In this document: positions 18,398 to 27,432 of the stretch, piece by piece
Position numbering within the stretch: the stretch's first letter is position 1
How the letters are laid out: the number at the start of each line of letters is the position of its first letter
Source of the DNA: Gammaproteobacteria bacterium
Lineage (GTDB): Bacteria > Pseudomonadota > Gammaproteobacteria > Legionellales > Legionellaceae
DNA: 33,063 nucleotides
Assembly (NCBI GenBank): GCA_022600515.1
Contig: JAHZKG010000061.1
Span: 1-33,063, forward strand
Reading direction: 5' to 3'
Made by a program: the position numbers and the translations under genes
Notes under the pieces: model-generated
Databases searched by the model: none
Told to the model about the DNA's origin: nothing
Seen by the model: the letters and a program-made list of their open reading frames with translations, nothing else

Positions 18398-18416
18398 GGC
18401 CCGAATCATTCGGGCC
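18398..18416 (+). terminator. Hairpin after ctpA, probable terminator
   Basis: GGCCCGAATCATTCGGGCC forms a perfect stem of eight pairs with a three-base loop, 29 bases after the ctpA stop. The following bases (CTCTTGCTCTTG) are only moderately T-rich, so it may be a weak terminator or a transcript-end stabiliser. Confidence 0.6.
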
Positions 18417-18448
18417 CTCTTGCTCTTGCCCTGTTACTTCAAGGAAAC

Positions 18449-18477
18449 TTCTCATTCTAAATAAGATCGCGTATCAT
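18449..18477 (+). promoter_or_regulatory. Possible promoter for icmH-icmF
   Basis: TTCTCA (18449-18454) and TATCAT (18472-18477) are 17 bases apart, 29 bases before the icmH start. The match is imperfect. The location after a terminator and before an AGGAG-led start makes a promoter here likely. Confidence 0.3.
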
Positions 18478-18505
18478 AGCTTAAGTACATTATTTAGGAG
18501 AAGAC

Positions 18506-19294
18506 ATGCAAGCTCACTCCTGTTCAACTTCTCTCATCACACAAATCTCAACACCAGGTGTTCTAAAAGCACAACCAGGCTACTATCGCTCTAAATTATT
18601 TTCCACCCCCACAACTTCCAATGTTTTTTTAACTGCAGCAAGTTCACTTTTTTCTTTATTAGAGCGCTTAGGAGTCAGTCAAAGCTTACCCCCTATTCAA
18701 AGTGTACGAAGCAACCTAGACCATGAATTAAAAGCTTTTCGAAGCCGACTCATCAGCTTCGAATGTGCCGACGAGCTCGCTGTAATTGCTCAATACTTAC
18801 TCAATGCAACGATTGACGAATTGCTGGGTAAAAATTATTTGCGTGTTTTTGAAAAAGCAGCTGAGTTTTCAGCCTTTACCCCCTCATCAGCCGATAACAT
18901 CGGTCCTGAAAAGCGCTTTTTTGAATTGGTAGATTATATCCAATCGAGTCCAAACCAATATTTAGACCTCATTGAACTTGCTTACTACTGTCTTATTTTA
19001 GGTTTCGAAGGCGAACATCATATGGGTGTTACCGGACGACAAACACTCGACAACCTGATTGAAGCGCTCCATGAACTTATTCAAAAGCATCGTGTTCAAA
19101 AGCCAGTTCAACTTTTCAGTACGCCTAAACCACCAGAATCCGAGATGACAATTGATCACAAGCCTTGGATCAAAACGACTGTTTTAGGTATTGCTGTATT
19201 ATTTGGTACTTACGTCTTAAGTCAAGTCGTGCTAGAACACAAAGCACAAACTATTTTAACCGAACGATTTCAACCGATACATGTAGGCGCTTAA
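18506..19294 (+). CDS. icmH: IcmH/DotU family type IVB secretion protein
   Basis: Protein of 262 residues in the DotU/TssL family. The cytosolic helical domain shows the family pattern: FFELVDYIQSSP...YLDLIELAYYCLILGFEG, with the first block near residue 137. A single C-terminal membrane anchor follows (about 223-246, VLGIAVLFGTYVLSQVV). In Legionella, IcmH (DotU) pairs with IcmF to stabilise the Dot/Icm core complex at the pole; in type VI systems the homologue is TssL. The only neighbour of this type is icmF and no other T6SS gene is in the window, so together with the Legionella-like IcmF, T4BSS is the better reading. The ATG has AGGAG upstream. Its stop overlaps the icmF start by one base (TAATG). 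Confidence 0.88.
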   Translation: MQAHSCSTSLITQISTPGVLKAQPGYYRSKLFSTPTTSNVFLTAASSLFSLLERLGVSQSLPPIQSVRSNLDHELKAFRSRLISFECADELAVIAQYLLNATIDELLGKNYLRVFEKAAEFSAFTPSSADNIGPEKRFFELVDYIQSSPNQYLDLIELAYYCLILGFEGEHHMGVTGRQTLDNLIEALHELIQKHRVQKPVQLFSTPKPPESEMTIDHKPWIKTTVLGIAVLFGTYVLSQVVLEHKAQTILTERFQPIHVGA

Positions 19295-22209
19295 TGGATA
19301 AATCACTCCTAGCACTCACTGATGCACTTAAAAAAAATATTGCGCGTCTGAAAGGCAAACATAAAACGCTTTCTTTTGTATTACTCATAGGGAAAACAAG
19401 GCATGGAAAAACCGCCTTGCTACGCCAAAGCGCATTCGAACAGATAACCATTGATGCCGAGCGTAGCTGTGAAATTTACCATAATGACCAAGGCATTATC
19501 CTTGAAATTAATGAATCGTGGCTGCATGAGAGCACAAGCTTACTTGAGCAAACATTAAAGCAACTCAACCAAACATTACGTATTAGCGGCCTACTGCTTG
19601 CGATTGATATCAATGATTTATTCGATACTGAAGCATCAGAAATCACACAAAAAACACAGCAACACGCAAAACTATTACAACGTTTTGGAAAAGCTTTAGG
19701 CTATGCAATCAATACAGGTTTTATATTCACAAAATTAGATAGTTTGGCTGGTTTTTCTGATTTTTTTCAACATGATGAACGAGTAGAACAACAAAAACCG
19801 CTTGGTTTTTCAATTGATTGGGGGAGAAAAAACACCCAGATTGCAAATAATTTTCATGCCCGCTTCAATCACTTACTTGAATCGCTAAGTCAAGATGTGC
19901 TCCAAAAAATTCATCCTGCACGTTCCAGCTTAAAGCGCATGCTGATTCGAGAATTTCCGTTACAACTGGCCAACTTTCATCTTGCAATACAAACGTTACT
20001 TAAACAAGTCCCCCCTAAGCTTTGCAACGTGTCAGCCATTTACTTTACCAGTGCTGAACAAGGCGGCATGAGTCAAGATCATCTAAACCAGAAAATTTGC
20101 CATGAATACGCCCTTACCCTACCTAACCAAATGCCTCAATCCAATAATTACCGTCCCTATTTTATTGATGGCGCACTCAATACATTTCAAGCACAAACAC
20201 AACACGCTATTCCAAAACCAGCTCTATCACAAAAATATGTCTTACGCCTAGCAGCAACCGCTGTTGGTGTTTTTCTTGCCTTTCTTGTGCATCATCACGT
20301 AACGTCCTCACAAGCGCTCAATGATGTCACCAAGCAACTACTCGCCTATGATGCAAATAGCGTAAACCACACCGAAAAAAATCACGCTATTTATCATTTA
20401 GCGCAAGCATCTGATACCCTCGACCAGATCAAAATATCACGCTTTTTATCCCCAGCACTGCAACATTTACAAATCACATTACAAACCAATGCGAACCAGC
20501 AATTACTGCACGACTTTTTACCCAGTGCTATTCAACGCATTGAACAAGCCCTTCGAAACCCAGGACAAACACCTGTAGCACGCTACAATACATTAAAAGC
20601 TTACATTGCTTTGAGTAAACCAGACAAACGATCCGAGCCGTATATTATCAGCTGGTTTGAGACTGAATGGAAAAAAGAAGCGCCAAACCAAGACACGGCT
20701 CACCTTCGGCTATTACTAGAAAAAACAGTCTTAGACCCCAAACAAACCATCATACTTAATCCGCAACTCATACGAGATAACCGCAATTATCTGAATGCCT
20801 TACCTGCAGGCTATTTATATTATTCTTTACTAAAAAATAACTTCCCAACCGATACACAAAAATTGCAGTGGAATGGCTTTATGCTCGGCGCACATGCAGT
20901 GCCTGTTTACTTTACAAAACCAGGCTTTCATACGCTAAGCGCTAAGATATCAAACCAGACCATACAATTTCAAACAGACAACTGGATTTTAGAGCGCCAA
21001 GATTTAAGTCAGCTCTCGACTTTACTTGAACAAGCTTATGCATATGATTATCTGACCTGGTGGAAGCAATTTATCAAGCGCACCACCCCGACCCATATTA
21101 AAAACTATATCGACGCACGTCAACGCTTGGAGGTGCTCGACACATCCGACACACTTCGTGACATAACCCATTTCATTCAAACAAATACACGACCAGACTT
21201 AGACAATCAAAACAGTATTTTTAATCAAACCGTCGCCAATCAGTTTACTGAGTTAAACCTGATGACTGACAATACACTACGCGATTTGTCGTTTGATATT
21301 CACGAACTACGACTATTTTCAAGCACCCTTGCGGTCACACAAGATGAAGGACACACAGCCTTCACACTAACCAAAGCGCGCTTTCAAAATAAAGGACCAC
21401 GCAATGCCTTGTCATCTTTATACCTCACCACCAAACAACTCCCTCAGCCTATTGCACTTTGGAGTAAACAACTTGCAGATGACACCTGGTTTTTACTGAT
21501 TAACGATGCCAAGCATTTTATTAATATGCAATGGCGACGCCACGTTTTCCCTGAGTATCAACGCACCGTACTCAACCGCTATCCATTTAAAAACAAGACC
21601 AAAGATGAGGTTTCTCTTCATGATTTTAACCGCTTTTTCTCAACCCATGGCATTTTAAATCGTTTTGTCGCTGAATATATTAAGCCTTTTTTAAATACAT
21701 CAACGGCTGATTGGAGCCTTCAAGCAGCAGATGACTATGTCTTACCTATTTCAGACGAGACCATTCAACAACTCATTCGTGCAAATATTATTACCGCCAT
21801 GTTCTTTCCTGAGGGTCGCGCAAGCAGTCATATTAACTTTAGCCTTCAAAAAATGAATCTAGACCCTGTGATTGCTTCACTTGAATTATCTATAGGCGAT
21901 ACCCATCTAAAAGACACCCAATCAGAAGACACGGTGACTGACTTTGAATGGCCTCAATCCGATGCTGAACTGATTTTAAACTCCATTGAAGGCAAGCAAT
22001 ATGAACTAGCCGAAGACGGCCCTTGGGCGTTTTTTAAATTATTAAGTAAACTCAATGTTTTAATGGACAAAAATGACAGCGCAAGCCTGCATGTATTATT
22101 TGAAATCAATGGCGACTCTGGCCGCTATTTACTCAAAACAGCCAATATCTTAAATCCATTTACACCTGGAATTTTATCTGACTTTAATTTGGACGATTCA
22201 ATTGCTTAG
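19294..22209 (+). CDS. icmF: IcmF family type IVB secretion protein
   Basis: Large inner-membrane protein of 971 residues, essentially the size of Legionella IcmF. The start is the ATG at 19294, overlapping the icmH stop; the frame runs open to 19165, but that stretch only overlaps icmH. The N-terminus goes straight into a nucleotide-binding domain with an intact Walker A, GKTRHGKT (33-40), without the two N-terminal membrane helices typical of T6SS TssM, which supports the T4BSS subtype. One membrane segment follows at about 315-334. The remainder is a long periplasmic domain that ends in the beta-rich IcmF C-terminal region. Together with IcmH it should stabilise the secretion channel. No other dot/icm gene is in the window, so the core must lie elsewhere. 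Confidence 0.92.
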   Translation: MDKSLLALTDALKKNIARLKGKHKTLSFVLLIGKTRHGKTALLRQSAFEQITIDAERSCEIYHNDQGIILEINESWLHESTSLLEQTLKQLNQTLRISGLLLAIDINDLFDTEASEITQKTQQHAKLLQRFGKALGYAINTGFIFTKLDSLAGFSDFFQHDERVEQQKPLGFSIDWGRKNTQIANNFHARFNHLLESLSQDVLQKIHPARSSLKRMLIREFPLQLANFHLAIQTLLKQVPPKLCNVSAIYFTSAEQGGMSQDHLNQKICHEYALTLPNQMPQSNNYRPYFIDGALNTFQAQTQHAIPKPALSQKYVLRLAATAVGVFLAFLVHHHVTSSQALNDVTKQLLAYDANSVNHTEKNHAIYHLAQASDTLDQIKISRFLSPALQHLQITLQTNANQQLLHDFLPSAIQRIEQALRNPGQTPVARYNTLKAYIALSKPDKRSEPYIISWFETEWKKEAPNQDTAHLRLLLEKTVLDPKQTIILNPQLIRDNRNYLNALPAGYLYYSLLKNNFPTDTQKLQWNGFMLGAHAVPVYFTKPGFHTLSAKISNQTIQFQTDNWILERQDLSQLSTLLEQAYAYDYLTWWKQFIKRTTPTHIKNYIDARQRLEVLDTSDTLRDITHFIQTNTRPDLDNQNSIFNQTVANQFTELNLMTDNTLRDLSFDIHELRLFSSTLAVTQDEGHTAFTLTKARFQNKGPRNALSSLYLTTKQLPQPIALWSKQLADDTWFLLINDAKHFINMQWRRHVFPEYQRTVLNRYPFKNKTKDEVSLHDFNRFFSTHGILNRFVAEYIKPFLNTSTADWSLQAADDYVLPISDETIQQLIRANIITAMFFPEGRASSHINFSLQKMNLDPVIASLELSIGDTHLKDTQSEDTVTDFEWPQSDAELILNSIEGKQYELAEDGPWAFFKLLSKLNVLMDKNDSASLHVLFEINGDSGRYLLKTANILNPFTPGILSDFNLDDSIA

Positions 22210-22260
22210 AAAAACATGTTAGCATAATTAGCTCTTTAACTTAGACAAAGGATTTGTCTT

Positions 22261-23685
22261 ATGTTTTCTATGTTCTCGAGTAACGATAAGCCCCCGCCCT
22301 CTCCCTCTCCCTCTACCCCTCGCGCCGAACACAGACCCTCTTTATCGCCAGTCAATACGGACCCTGTTGTAGATAAGAAAAAAACCAGGCCAGAACTCAC
22401 TGCAGATAAGAGAAAAGCTAAGGAAGACATTGAACTTAAAATTTACGGCCGAATCCTAACAGACACGGACGGTGCAAGAGAAGTACCGCTCTGCGGATAT
22501 TTCACCTATGGCTTTTATGATGCATCCAACCAAGCTGGAACAAACTTTTTAACAAACACAGCCCTTCTCTCACGCCTCAGATCAAATGACGACAAAAAAA
22601 TAGAAAACTTCAATTGCGAACAATTTATTAAACGATATTTTGCAAACTACGACATATTTAGCACAGCGAAAGACGAAGCTGAACTGACGCACGAACTAGG
22701 CGGCCTACAACGCCAGCTTTATATCGATCTTACCTATAGAGATCTTCGTAGAGCCGCTGCCGAGCGTCAAGTCGCGCGGGCTCACATGGCTTTTGCAAGC
22801 ATTGTAACCTGCTTTGCATTTGTAAATGGTGTCATTCCAGCCCAAACGCAAAAAAATCACCCCAACATAGAGCTTGGGACTGAGATTACTCAAGGGGCAC
22901 TCGCTGTAAGCGTTTTAATTTTTGCAAAAAATAAAGGGACAGAAGTGCATGAATACGAACTCGCACGCAAAGCACTCCAAAGAGCGAACAACTGGGCTAG
23001 AGAGCATGTTGAAGAAGTTATCAAAGAAAAACGTGGTTTAACACTCCCAGAACCTCCATTTCAGCAAGGTAATTCAATAAGTTCAGCTACTCGCATGCCA
23101 ACCCGCTACCCTCCTCTAAAACTAAACATGGCTTCCATGGAAATGGCATTAAACAACGCACAATATATAGTGCATCCATCTAATAATCTTCGCTATAGCT
23201 TGTTTGATGCCATTACAACGCTTCGAGCACATGCAAAGTATCCAACTAATATTCAAACCTTAGATAGAATGCTAAAACAAACAGCTAAGCCCGATGAGGT
23301 TGATCTAGAGGCAGGAGTGAGTAATGCAAACACACCTGAAATGATTGAAGCAATTTCTCGCCTATTTGACTGCCCTATTTTAATTATCCATGAGAGAATG
23401 TCCTTAGATGGAACATACTGCCTAGTTATTAACAAAGAGGCGCCTCGAGATCACGAGGCAGGTCAAGCAGAAGAAAAAAGTAGCGAGCAAAGCATTCCGG
23501 ATGATCGTCAAAGAACACGCGAACAAAAAACAATGATACTTTACTCGCCTGAGCCAGGTTATTATCAACCCGTTATACCAGGAGACCTTAAAGAAGGACT
23601 AAATCTCGACATGATGATTCAGAATCTGCAATCACTTAAGCCTGAGGAGGATACTCTTGAGTCTGGCCATTCACATAAATTGTAA
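22261..23685 (+). CDS. Hypothetical protein with OTU-like C-terminal pattern, candidate effector
   Basis: I do not recognise this 474-residue protein. Visible parts: a Pro/Ser-rich disordered N-terminus (11-35), two hydrophobic segments (about 175-195 and 207-223) that could form a membrane hairpin, a basic helical stretch (230-258), and a C-terminal region resembling the OTU deubiquitinase order. That order is NNLRYSLFDAI (308-318) where OTU enzymes have a DGNCLF-type loop, then PEMIEAISRLFDCPILII (359-376), then ILYSPEPGYYQPV (426-438) where they have a catalytic His before Tyr. Ser313 and Tyr434 occupy the expected Cys and His places, so a catalytically dead version is possible; the assignment is inference. 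The C-terminus is acidic (PEEDTLES) and ends in Leu. AAAGGA (22247-22252) is a good ribosome-binding site, inside a small inverted repeat. It follows icmF by 51 bases. Confidence 0.75.
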   Translation: MFSMFSSNDKPPPSPSPSTPRAEHRPSLSPVNTDPVVDKKKTRPELTADKRKAKEDIELKIYGRILTDTDGAREVPLCGYFTYGFYDASNQAGTNFLTNTALLSRLRSNDDKKIENFNCEQFIKRYFANYDIFSTAKDEAELTHELGGLQRQLYIDLTYRDLRRAAAERQVARAHMAFASIVTCFAFVNGVIPAQTQKNHPNIELGTEITQGALAVSVLIFAKNKGTEVHEYELARKALQRANNWAREHVEEVIKEKRGLTLPEPPFQQGNSISSATRMPTRYPPLKLNMASMEMALNNAQYIVHPSNNLRYSLFDAITTLRAHAKYPTNIQTLDRMLKQTAKPDEVDLEAGVSNANTPEMIEAISRLFDCPILIIHERMSLDGTYCLVINKEAPRDHEAGQAEEKSSEQSIPDDRQRTREQKTMILYSPEPGYYQPVIPGDLKEGLNLDMMIQNLQSLKPEEDTLESGHSHKL

Positions 23686-23717
23686 GTCATACTTATGGGG
23701 TCAACTTAGTACAAATA

Positions 23718-23799
23718 CGTCGTTGCGAGCCCGCAGGGTGTGGCAATCTGCTTTTATTCCTAGGAGATTGCCATGTCGGGCTGACGCCGTCCTCTCAAG
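23718..23799. repeat. Degenerate palindromic repeat (TTGCGAG...GGCAATCT type)
   Basis: The left arm contains CGTTGCGAGCCCGC and ends GGCAATCT (23742-23749). About 16 bases later the right arm begins AGATTGCC (23765-23772) and continues with GGGCTGACGCCGTCCTC, an eroded complement of the left arm. Interspersed repeats of this general type are common in proteobacterial genomes. A single copy is in the window. Confidence 0.5.
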
Positions 23800-23959
23800 G
23801 CCGGTTTATCAATCAGGCCATATGCCTCAAGCATGGGTTAATAAAATAAATATGATTATCACCTACTTTTAAATAGCAATAATTATCACGCTACTGAAGC
23901 GCACCTTCTGCGACCAATATTTTGGCTTTATTTAATGCTGAATCACATGACAATTCCGT

Positions 23960-24107
23960 TATAGCGAATTAAATTTAAAGTGACCTTCGGAGTAACCGCC
24001 GACGTGCCTCGTTTTGTACGAGGCATTCAGCTTCATGCTACCCCCCCCTGGATAACGCGAACAAGTCGCGTTAGGTAGCTGGGTCATTTTAAACTGAATC
24101 AACTATA
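23960..24107. mobile_element. TA-flanked MITE, copy 1
   Basis: Terminal inverted repeats of 24 bases (23960-23983 and 24084-24107) match at 18 positions and begin and end with TA, as expected for an IS630/Tc1-mariner-mobilised miniature element. Inside are two hairpins. 24005-24025 has an eight-pair stem TGCCTCGT/ACGAGGCA with loop TTTGT. 24053-24073 has an eight-pair stem TAACGCGA/TCGCGTTA with loop ACAAG. A 31-base core (24048-24078) is identical to 32485-32515 in copy 2. No coding capacity. Confidence 0.8.
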
Positions 24108-24200
24108 TAATAAACGGCTAAAATTTTTTCACTTGACTCACTCCCTTAATAACTAGATATGCTCGACTTATATCAAAAAAACAGCTCGACAAGTAAGATT

Positions 24201-24815
24201 CTAACCAGGAAGGTACACATCAAACCGAACAGTTTTACCTTCAATCACATGATTGGGCTTTAGCAAAGACGGGCTTCTAGCAGGCCATTTTAGCACCACA
24301 CGTAAATTAACATGTGCGCGTGCGCAAGTAAGTAACGCCATTGGATTAGCATCTTCACCCAATAATTGCTGTAAGGCATGTAAGTCTTTTTTTACGCGCG
24401 CTGATTTCGTACGTGCAGGGTGCATGGGATCAATATAAATAACATCAGGATAATCAGCCTTATCAAGCGATGTTAAATACTCTTTGGCATCTTGAGAGAT
24501 TAAATCAAGTTGTAAGCCACGACTTGGATTTAAACGCGTTAATCCGTCAGTTAATAATGCTTGCAGCATGGGCTCGCGTTCACACATTAAAACATCTGCG
24601 CCGGCCGATGCTAACACCGCGGCATCTCGTCCAAAGCCTGCTGTTGCATCCAGAATTTTAAGCCCTGGTTTTGGCTTACACGCAGTTAAAACCGCTGGTT
24701 TTTTTAGGCCTTGCTTGCAGCGCTCAGTCACGACAGCCTCAAAATCAATAAGTATGGGTGTGCAGTTATCTATGCACAGTGCAAGCCCTGCCTCTAGGCT
24801 TCTGAGGGTTGCCAT
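24201..24815 (-). CDS. rsmJ: 16S rRNA (guanine-1516-N2) methyltransferase RsmJ
   Basis: SAM-dependent methyltransferase of the RsmJ family, which modifies G1516 of 16S rRNA. SAM-binding motif I is ILDATAGFGRDAAVLAS. The acidic end of the next strand is MCEREPMLQALLTDGL. The catalytic-type block is VIYIDPMHPARTKSARVKKDLHALQQLLGED, nearly identical in pattern to E. coli RsmJ, and KWPARSPSL and VRFDVY follow. At 204 residues it is about 45 shorter than E. coli RsmJ at the N-terminus. An in-frame stop six codons upstream of the ATG rules out a longer form. It overlaps gmhB by 22 bases and is the last gene of the glyQ-glyS-gmhB-rsmJ run. Confidence 0.88.
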   Translation of the reverse strand: MATLRSLEAGLALCIDNCTPILIDFEAVVTERCKQGLKKPAVLTACKPKPGLKILDATAGFGRDAAVLASAGADVLMCEREPMLQALLTDGLTRLNPSRGLQLDLISQDAKEYLTSLDKADYPDVIYIDPMHPARTKSARVKKDLHALQQLLGEDANPMALLTCARAHVNLRVVLKWPARSPSLLKPNHVIEGKTVRFDVYLPG

Positions 24816-25348
24816 ACCGGACTCAATATACTATTCGCATAGGCTGCTAACGAAGCAAAAACAGGTACATCAGGAAAGGCTTCTAGTTTTATTTTATCTG
24901 TCATCTGTGACATCACAACTATCGGTCGAACACCCGCAGCTCTTGCCACTAAAATATCTGTAATTCTATCCCCCACCATCACAGTACCATCCAACGAGCA
25001 GTTGAGTTGCTTTGCAATCGCATGCAGCATTCCTGGCATGGGCTTTCTGCAGGCGCAACGGGCATCTGGCATGTGCTTACAATACTGGATAGACGCTATT
25101 TTTCCGCCTGCTGCATGCACATGGTTTAATAATTTCTCATGTATCGCATGAAGCGTTGTTTCATCGTAATAACCACGCGCAATGCCTGACTGATTGGTTG
25201 CAATGGCCAAGGTATAACCCGCTTGATGTAACCGTGCAATGGCGTCGATGCTACCCGGTAAAAAAATAAATTCATCCGGTGATTTAATATAATTCAGCGA
25301 ATCTTGGTTAATAATACCGTCTCTGTCGAGAATAATTAAGTGATTCAT
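24794..25348 (-). CDS. gmhB: D-glycero-beta-D-manno-heptose 1,7-bisphosphate 7-phosphatase
   Basis: HAD-superfamily phosphatase of the ADP-heptose pathway for LPS core synthesis. The nucleophile motif is LDRDGIIN (D8, D10). Also present are ATNQSGIARGYY, the Cys/His zinc-type loop CKHMPDARCACRKPMPGM, and GDRITDILVARAAGV with the metal-binding Asp. Length 184 is normal. It overlaps glyS by ATGA, an arrangement (glyQ-glyS-gmhB) I associate with Legionellales and related gammaproteobacteria. Confidence 0.94.
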   Translation of the reverse strand: MNHLIILDRDGIINQDSLNYIKSPDEFIFLPGSIDAIARLHQAGYTLAIATNQSGIARGYYDETTLHAIHEKLLNHVHAAGGKIASIQYCKHMPDARCACRKPMPGMLHAIAKQLNCSLDGTVMVGDRITDILVARAAGVRPIVVMSQMTDKIKLEAFPDVPVFASLAAYANSILSPVWQPSEA

Positions 25349-27432
25349 GCGGTTTGCGGCAACAATGAGACATCAGCCACGCTTTGCAATAATAACTGTA
25401 AGCGCGCTAAAAGTTTTAATCGATTGGTTTTAACCGCTGTATTCTCTACCATAACCATCACATCTTCAAAAAAAGCATTCACCGGGATATCTAATGTCGC
25501 AAGCTCAAGTAAAATAGCACCATATCCACGCTCTGCATGTTGCACGGAAACAAACGCTTCAAGCGACTCAACATGTGCAAACAACCGCTGCTCTGCAGGC
25601 ACCTCAAATAAAGCATCATCTACAACCGGAAGTACCTGCTCATCCAGTCCTAAATGTGCTTGCTTCAGTAATTTAGTCACGCGCTTTGAAGCGGCTGCTA
25701 ATGCTACAGCTTCTGGCCTTTCCTCGAATAATGCCAAGGCTTTCACCCGTACATCTAAATCACGTAAACAATCCGACTGCTTGGCAAGCGCCGCGCGAAC
25801 GCGTTCTACTGCATGAGGCATGGTTTGATAAAATGCGGGCAAACGGTCTAAAATAAATGCCTTAACCTCAGAAACCAATGCGGTGTTTGATGCAAACTGC
25901 TCACCATAAGCTGCGCGCGCTGTCTCTAACAGATCAGATAAGCTCAGTGAAACAGGAATACTATTTAACAAACGCACCACCGCCAAAGCATGACGACGTA
26001 ACTTAAATGGATCGCGCTCACCTGTCGGTTTTTGATCAATCCCAAAAATACCCACCAACGTATCTAATCTATCCGCAAGCGATAAAGCAGCTCCAAGCAC
26101 TGTACCTGGCAAGCTATCCGCTGAAAAACGAGGTAAATATTGCTCTTTCATTGCCAAGGCCAGCGCATCTGACGCACCATCATGCAATGCATAATAATAC
26201 CCCATGGTGCCTTGCAACTCAGGAAATTCACCGACCATGCCTGTGAGCAAATCACATTTAGATAGGTTGACTGCATCTAATGCTTCGGCTGAATCTAAAC
26301 TCAATGCAGGTGAAATCATTGCGATTAATTGTTCAATACGCGCTGTTTTGTCATATAAACTACCGAGCGCTGACTGAAAAACCACTTTTTTCGTTGCTTC
26401 TACGCGTGATTCAAGCGTTTGTTTTTTATCTTCAGTATAGAAAAAATCAGCGTCACTCAAGCGCGCAAACATCACCCGTTGGTTGCCATGAATCACATGC
26501 TCAGGTGAACAGCTTTCAATATTAGATACGGTGATAAAATGAGGCAGTAAAGCACCTGCTTTATTTCGAACGGCAAAGCATTTTTGATGCGACTGCATTG
26601 ACTCGATTAATACTTCTGGCGGAATTTCAAGAAACTTTGGTGAAAAATCAACCAACAAAGCCGATGGCCACTCAACAATAGCGGTCACTTCATCTAATAG
26701 CAGCTCGGGTATCACGGCCTCAGCATCTAGGCCTTCAAGTACTGTGTGAATCGAGGCCTCAACTGCCGCTCTACGTGTGGAAAAATCTGCGATAACACGT
26801 GCGTCATGAAGCGCTTCCAGATAATCAGCTGGCGTATCTAATGCGATGGCTTCAGGGTGATGATAACGATGCCCAACGGTATTACGACCCGAGTCACACC
26901 CAAAACATGAAACATCAATTATCTGTTGTCCAAGCAAAAGAACAACCCAATGCACTGGGCGTACAAAACCTACCTCGCCGTCGCCCCAACGCATACGTTT
27001 TGCAATCGGCAATTTTTGAACGGCTTCATGCACCATGCCAGGCAATAATTCAGCAGTGGTTAAACCAATTTCAGTGGCATCATAGGCAAAACGCTCCCCT
27101 TTCGGTGTGTTTTTAACCGCTAGATCATCTACGGTTACGCCACATGAGCGTGCAAACCCCAACAAAGCTTTTGTGGGAACACCATCATCGCCAAATCCCA
27201 TGGCTTTTTTAGGCCCCAAACGCGACACCTGCTGCGGTGCTTGCTCTAGTTGAACTGATTTAATCTGTACAGCCAAACGACGTGGCGTCGCAAACGCCTG
27301 TACATCACCATAACTTAAACGCGCATCGGTTAAGCCTGCAGCAAGGTGTGAAGCCAAAGCCTCCCCCAGCACAGATACAGCCGCCGATGGCAGTTCTTCA
27401 ACACCTAATTCAAATAAAATATCACGCGACAT
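25345..27432 (-). CDS. glyS: Glycyl-tRNA synthetase beta subunit
   Basis: Beta subunit of the alpha2-beta2 bacterial glycyl-tRNA synthetase, contributing tRNA recognition. Length 695 is typical. It opens [19 protein letters not shown], the family N-terminus, and shows [65 protein letters not shown] and a C-terminal anticodon-binding-like helical domain. It starts 11 bases inside the end of glyQ and overlaps gmhB downstream, so the run is tightly coupled. Confidence 0.97.
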   Translation of the reverse strand: MSRDILFELGVEELPSAAVSVLGEALASHLAAGLTDARLSYGDVQAFATPRRLAVQIKSVQLEQAPQQVSRLGPKKAMGFGDDGVPTKALLGFARSCGVTVDDLAVKNTPKGERFAYDATEIGLTTAELLPGMVHEAVQKLPIAKRMRWGDGEVGFVRPVHWVVLLLGQQIIDVSCFGCDSGRNTVGHRYHHPEAIALDTPADYLEALHDARVIADFSTRRAAVEASIHTVLEGLDAEAVIPELLLDEVTAIVEWPSALLVDFSPKFLEIPPEVLIESMQSHQKCFAVRNKAGALLPHFITVSNIESCSPEHVIHGNQRVMFARLSDADFFYTEDKKQTLESRVEATKKVVFQSALGSLYDKTARIEQLIAMISPALSLDSAEALDAVNLSKCDLLTGMVGEFPELQGTMGYYYALHDGASDALALAMKEQYLPRFSADSLPGTVLGAALSLADRLDTLVGIFGIDQKPTGERDPFKLRRHALAVVRLLNSIPVSLSLSDLLETARAAYGEQFASNTALVSEVKAFILDRLPAFYQTMPHAVERVRAALAKQSDCLRDLDVRVKALALFEERPEAVALAAASKRVTKLLKQAHLGLDEQVLPVVDDALFEVPAEQRLFAHVESLEAFVSVQHAERGYGAILLELATLDIPVNAFFEDVMVMVENTAVKTNRLKLLARLQLLLQSVADVSLLPQTA

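Larger units (their letters stand above)
23686..24200. other. Gene-free interval made of repeats
   Basis: No gene is supported in these 515 bases between the convergent 474-residue gene and rsmJ. It contains a degenerate inverted repeat of the TTGCGAG type and a TA-flanked MITE, annotated separately. A run of seven A residues near 24175 (T residues on the rsmJ transcript) lies downstream of rsmJ, but I find no proper stem before it. Confidence 0.7.

Noticed and set aside
19165-19293. N-terminal extension of icmF by 43 residues
   Set aside because: The extension overlaps the coding end of icmH in another frame and is unlike the family; the ATG at 19294 gives the expected IcmF start.
18506-22209. 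Type VI secretion locus (tssL-tssM)
   Set aside because: No other T6SS gene is present, and the IcmF protein lacks the two N-terminal membrane helices of TssM and has the size and start of Legionella IcmF.
23657-23872. 71-residue open frame overlapping the end of the 474-residue gene
   Set aside because: It runs into the degenerate palindromic repeat, which explains its R/A-rich sequence; no independent start signal.
25340-25816. 158-residue open frame opposite glyS
   Set aside because: Ser/Thr/Ala-rich antisense shadow of a well-supported gene, with no motif or ribosome-binding site. The same applies to other frames opposite rseP, cdsA, uvrD and glyS.
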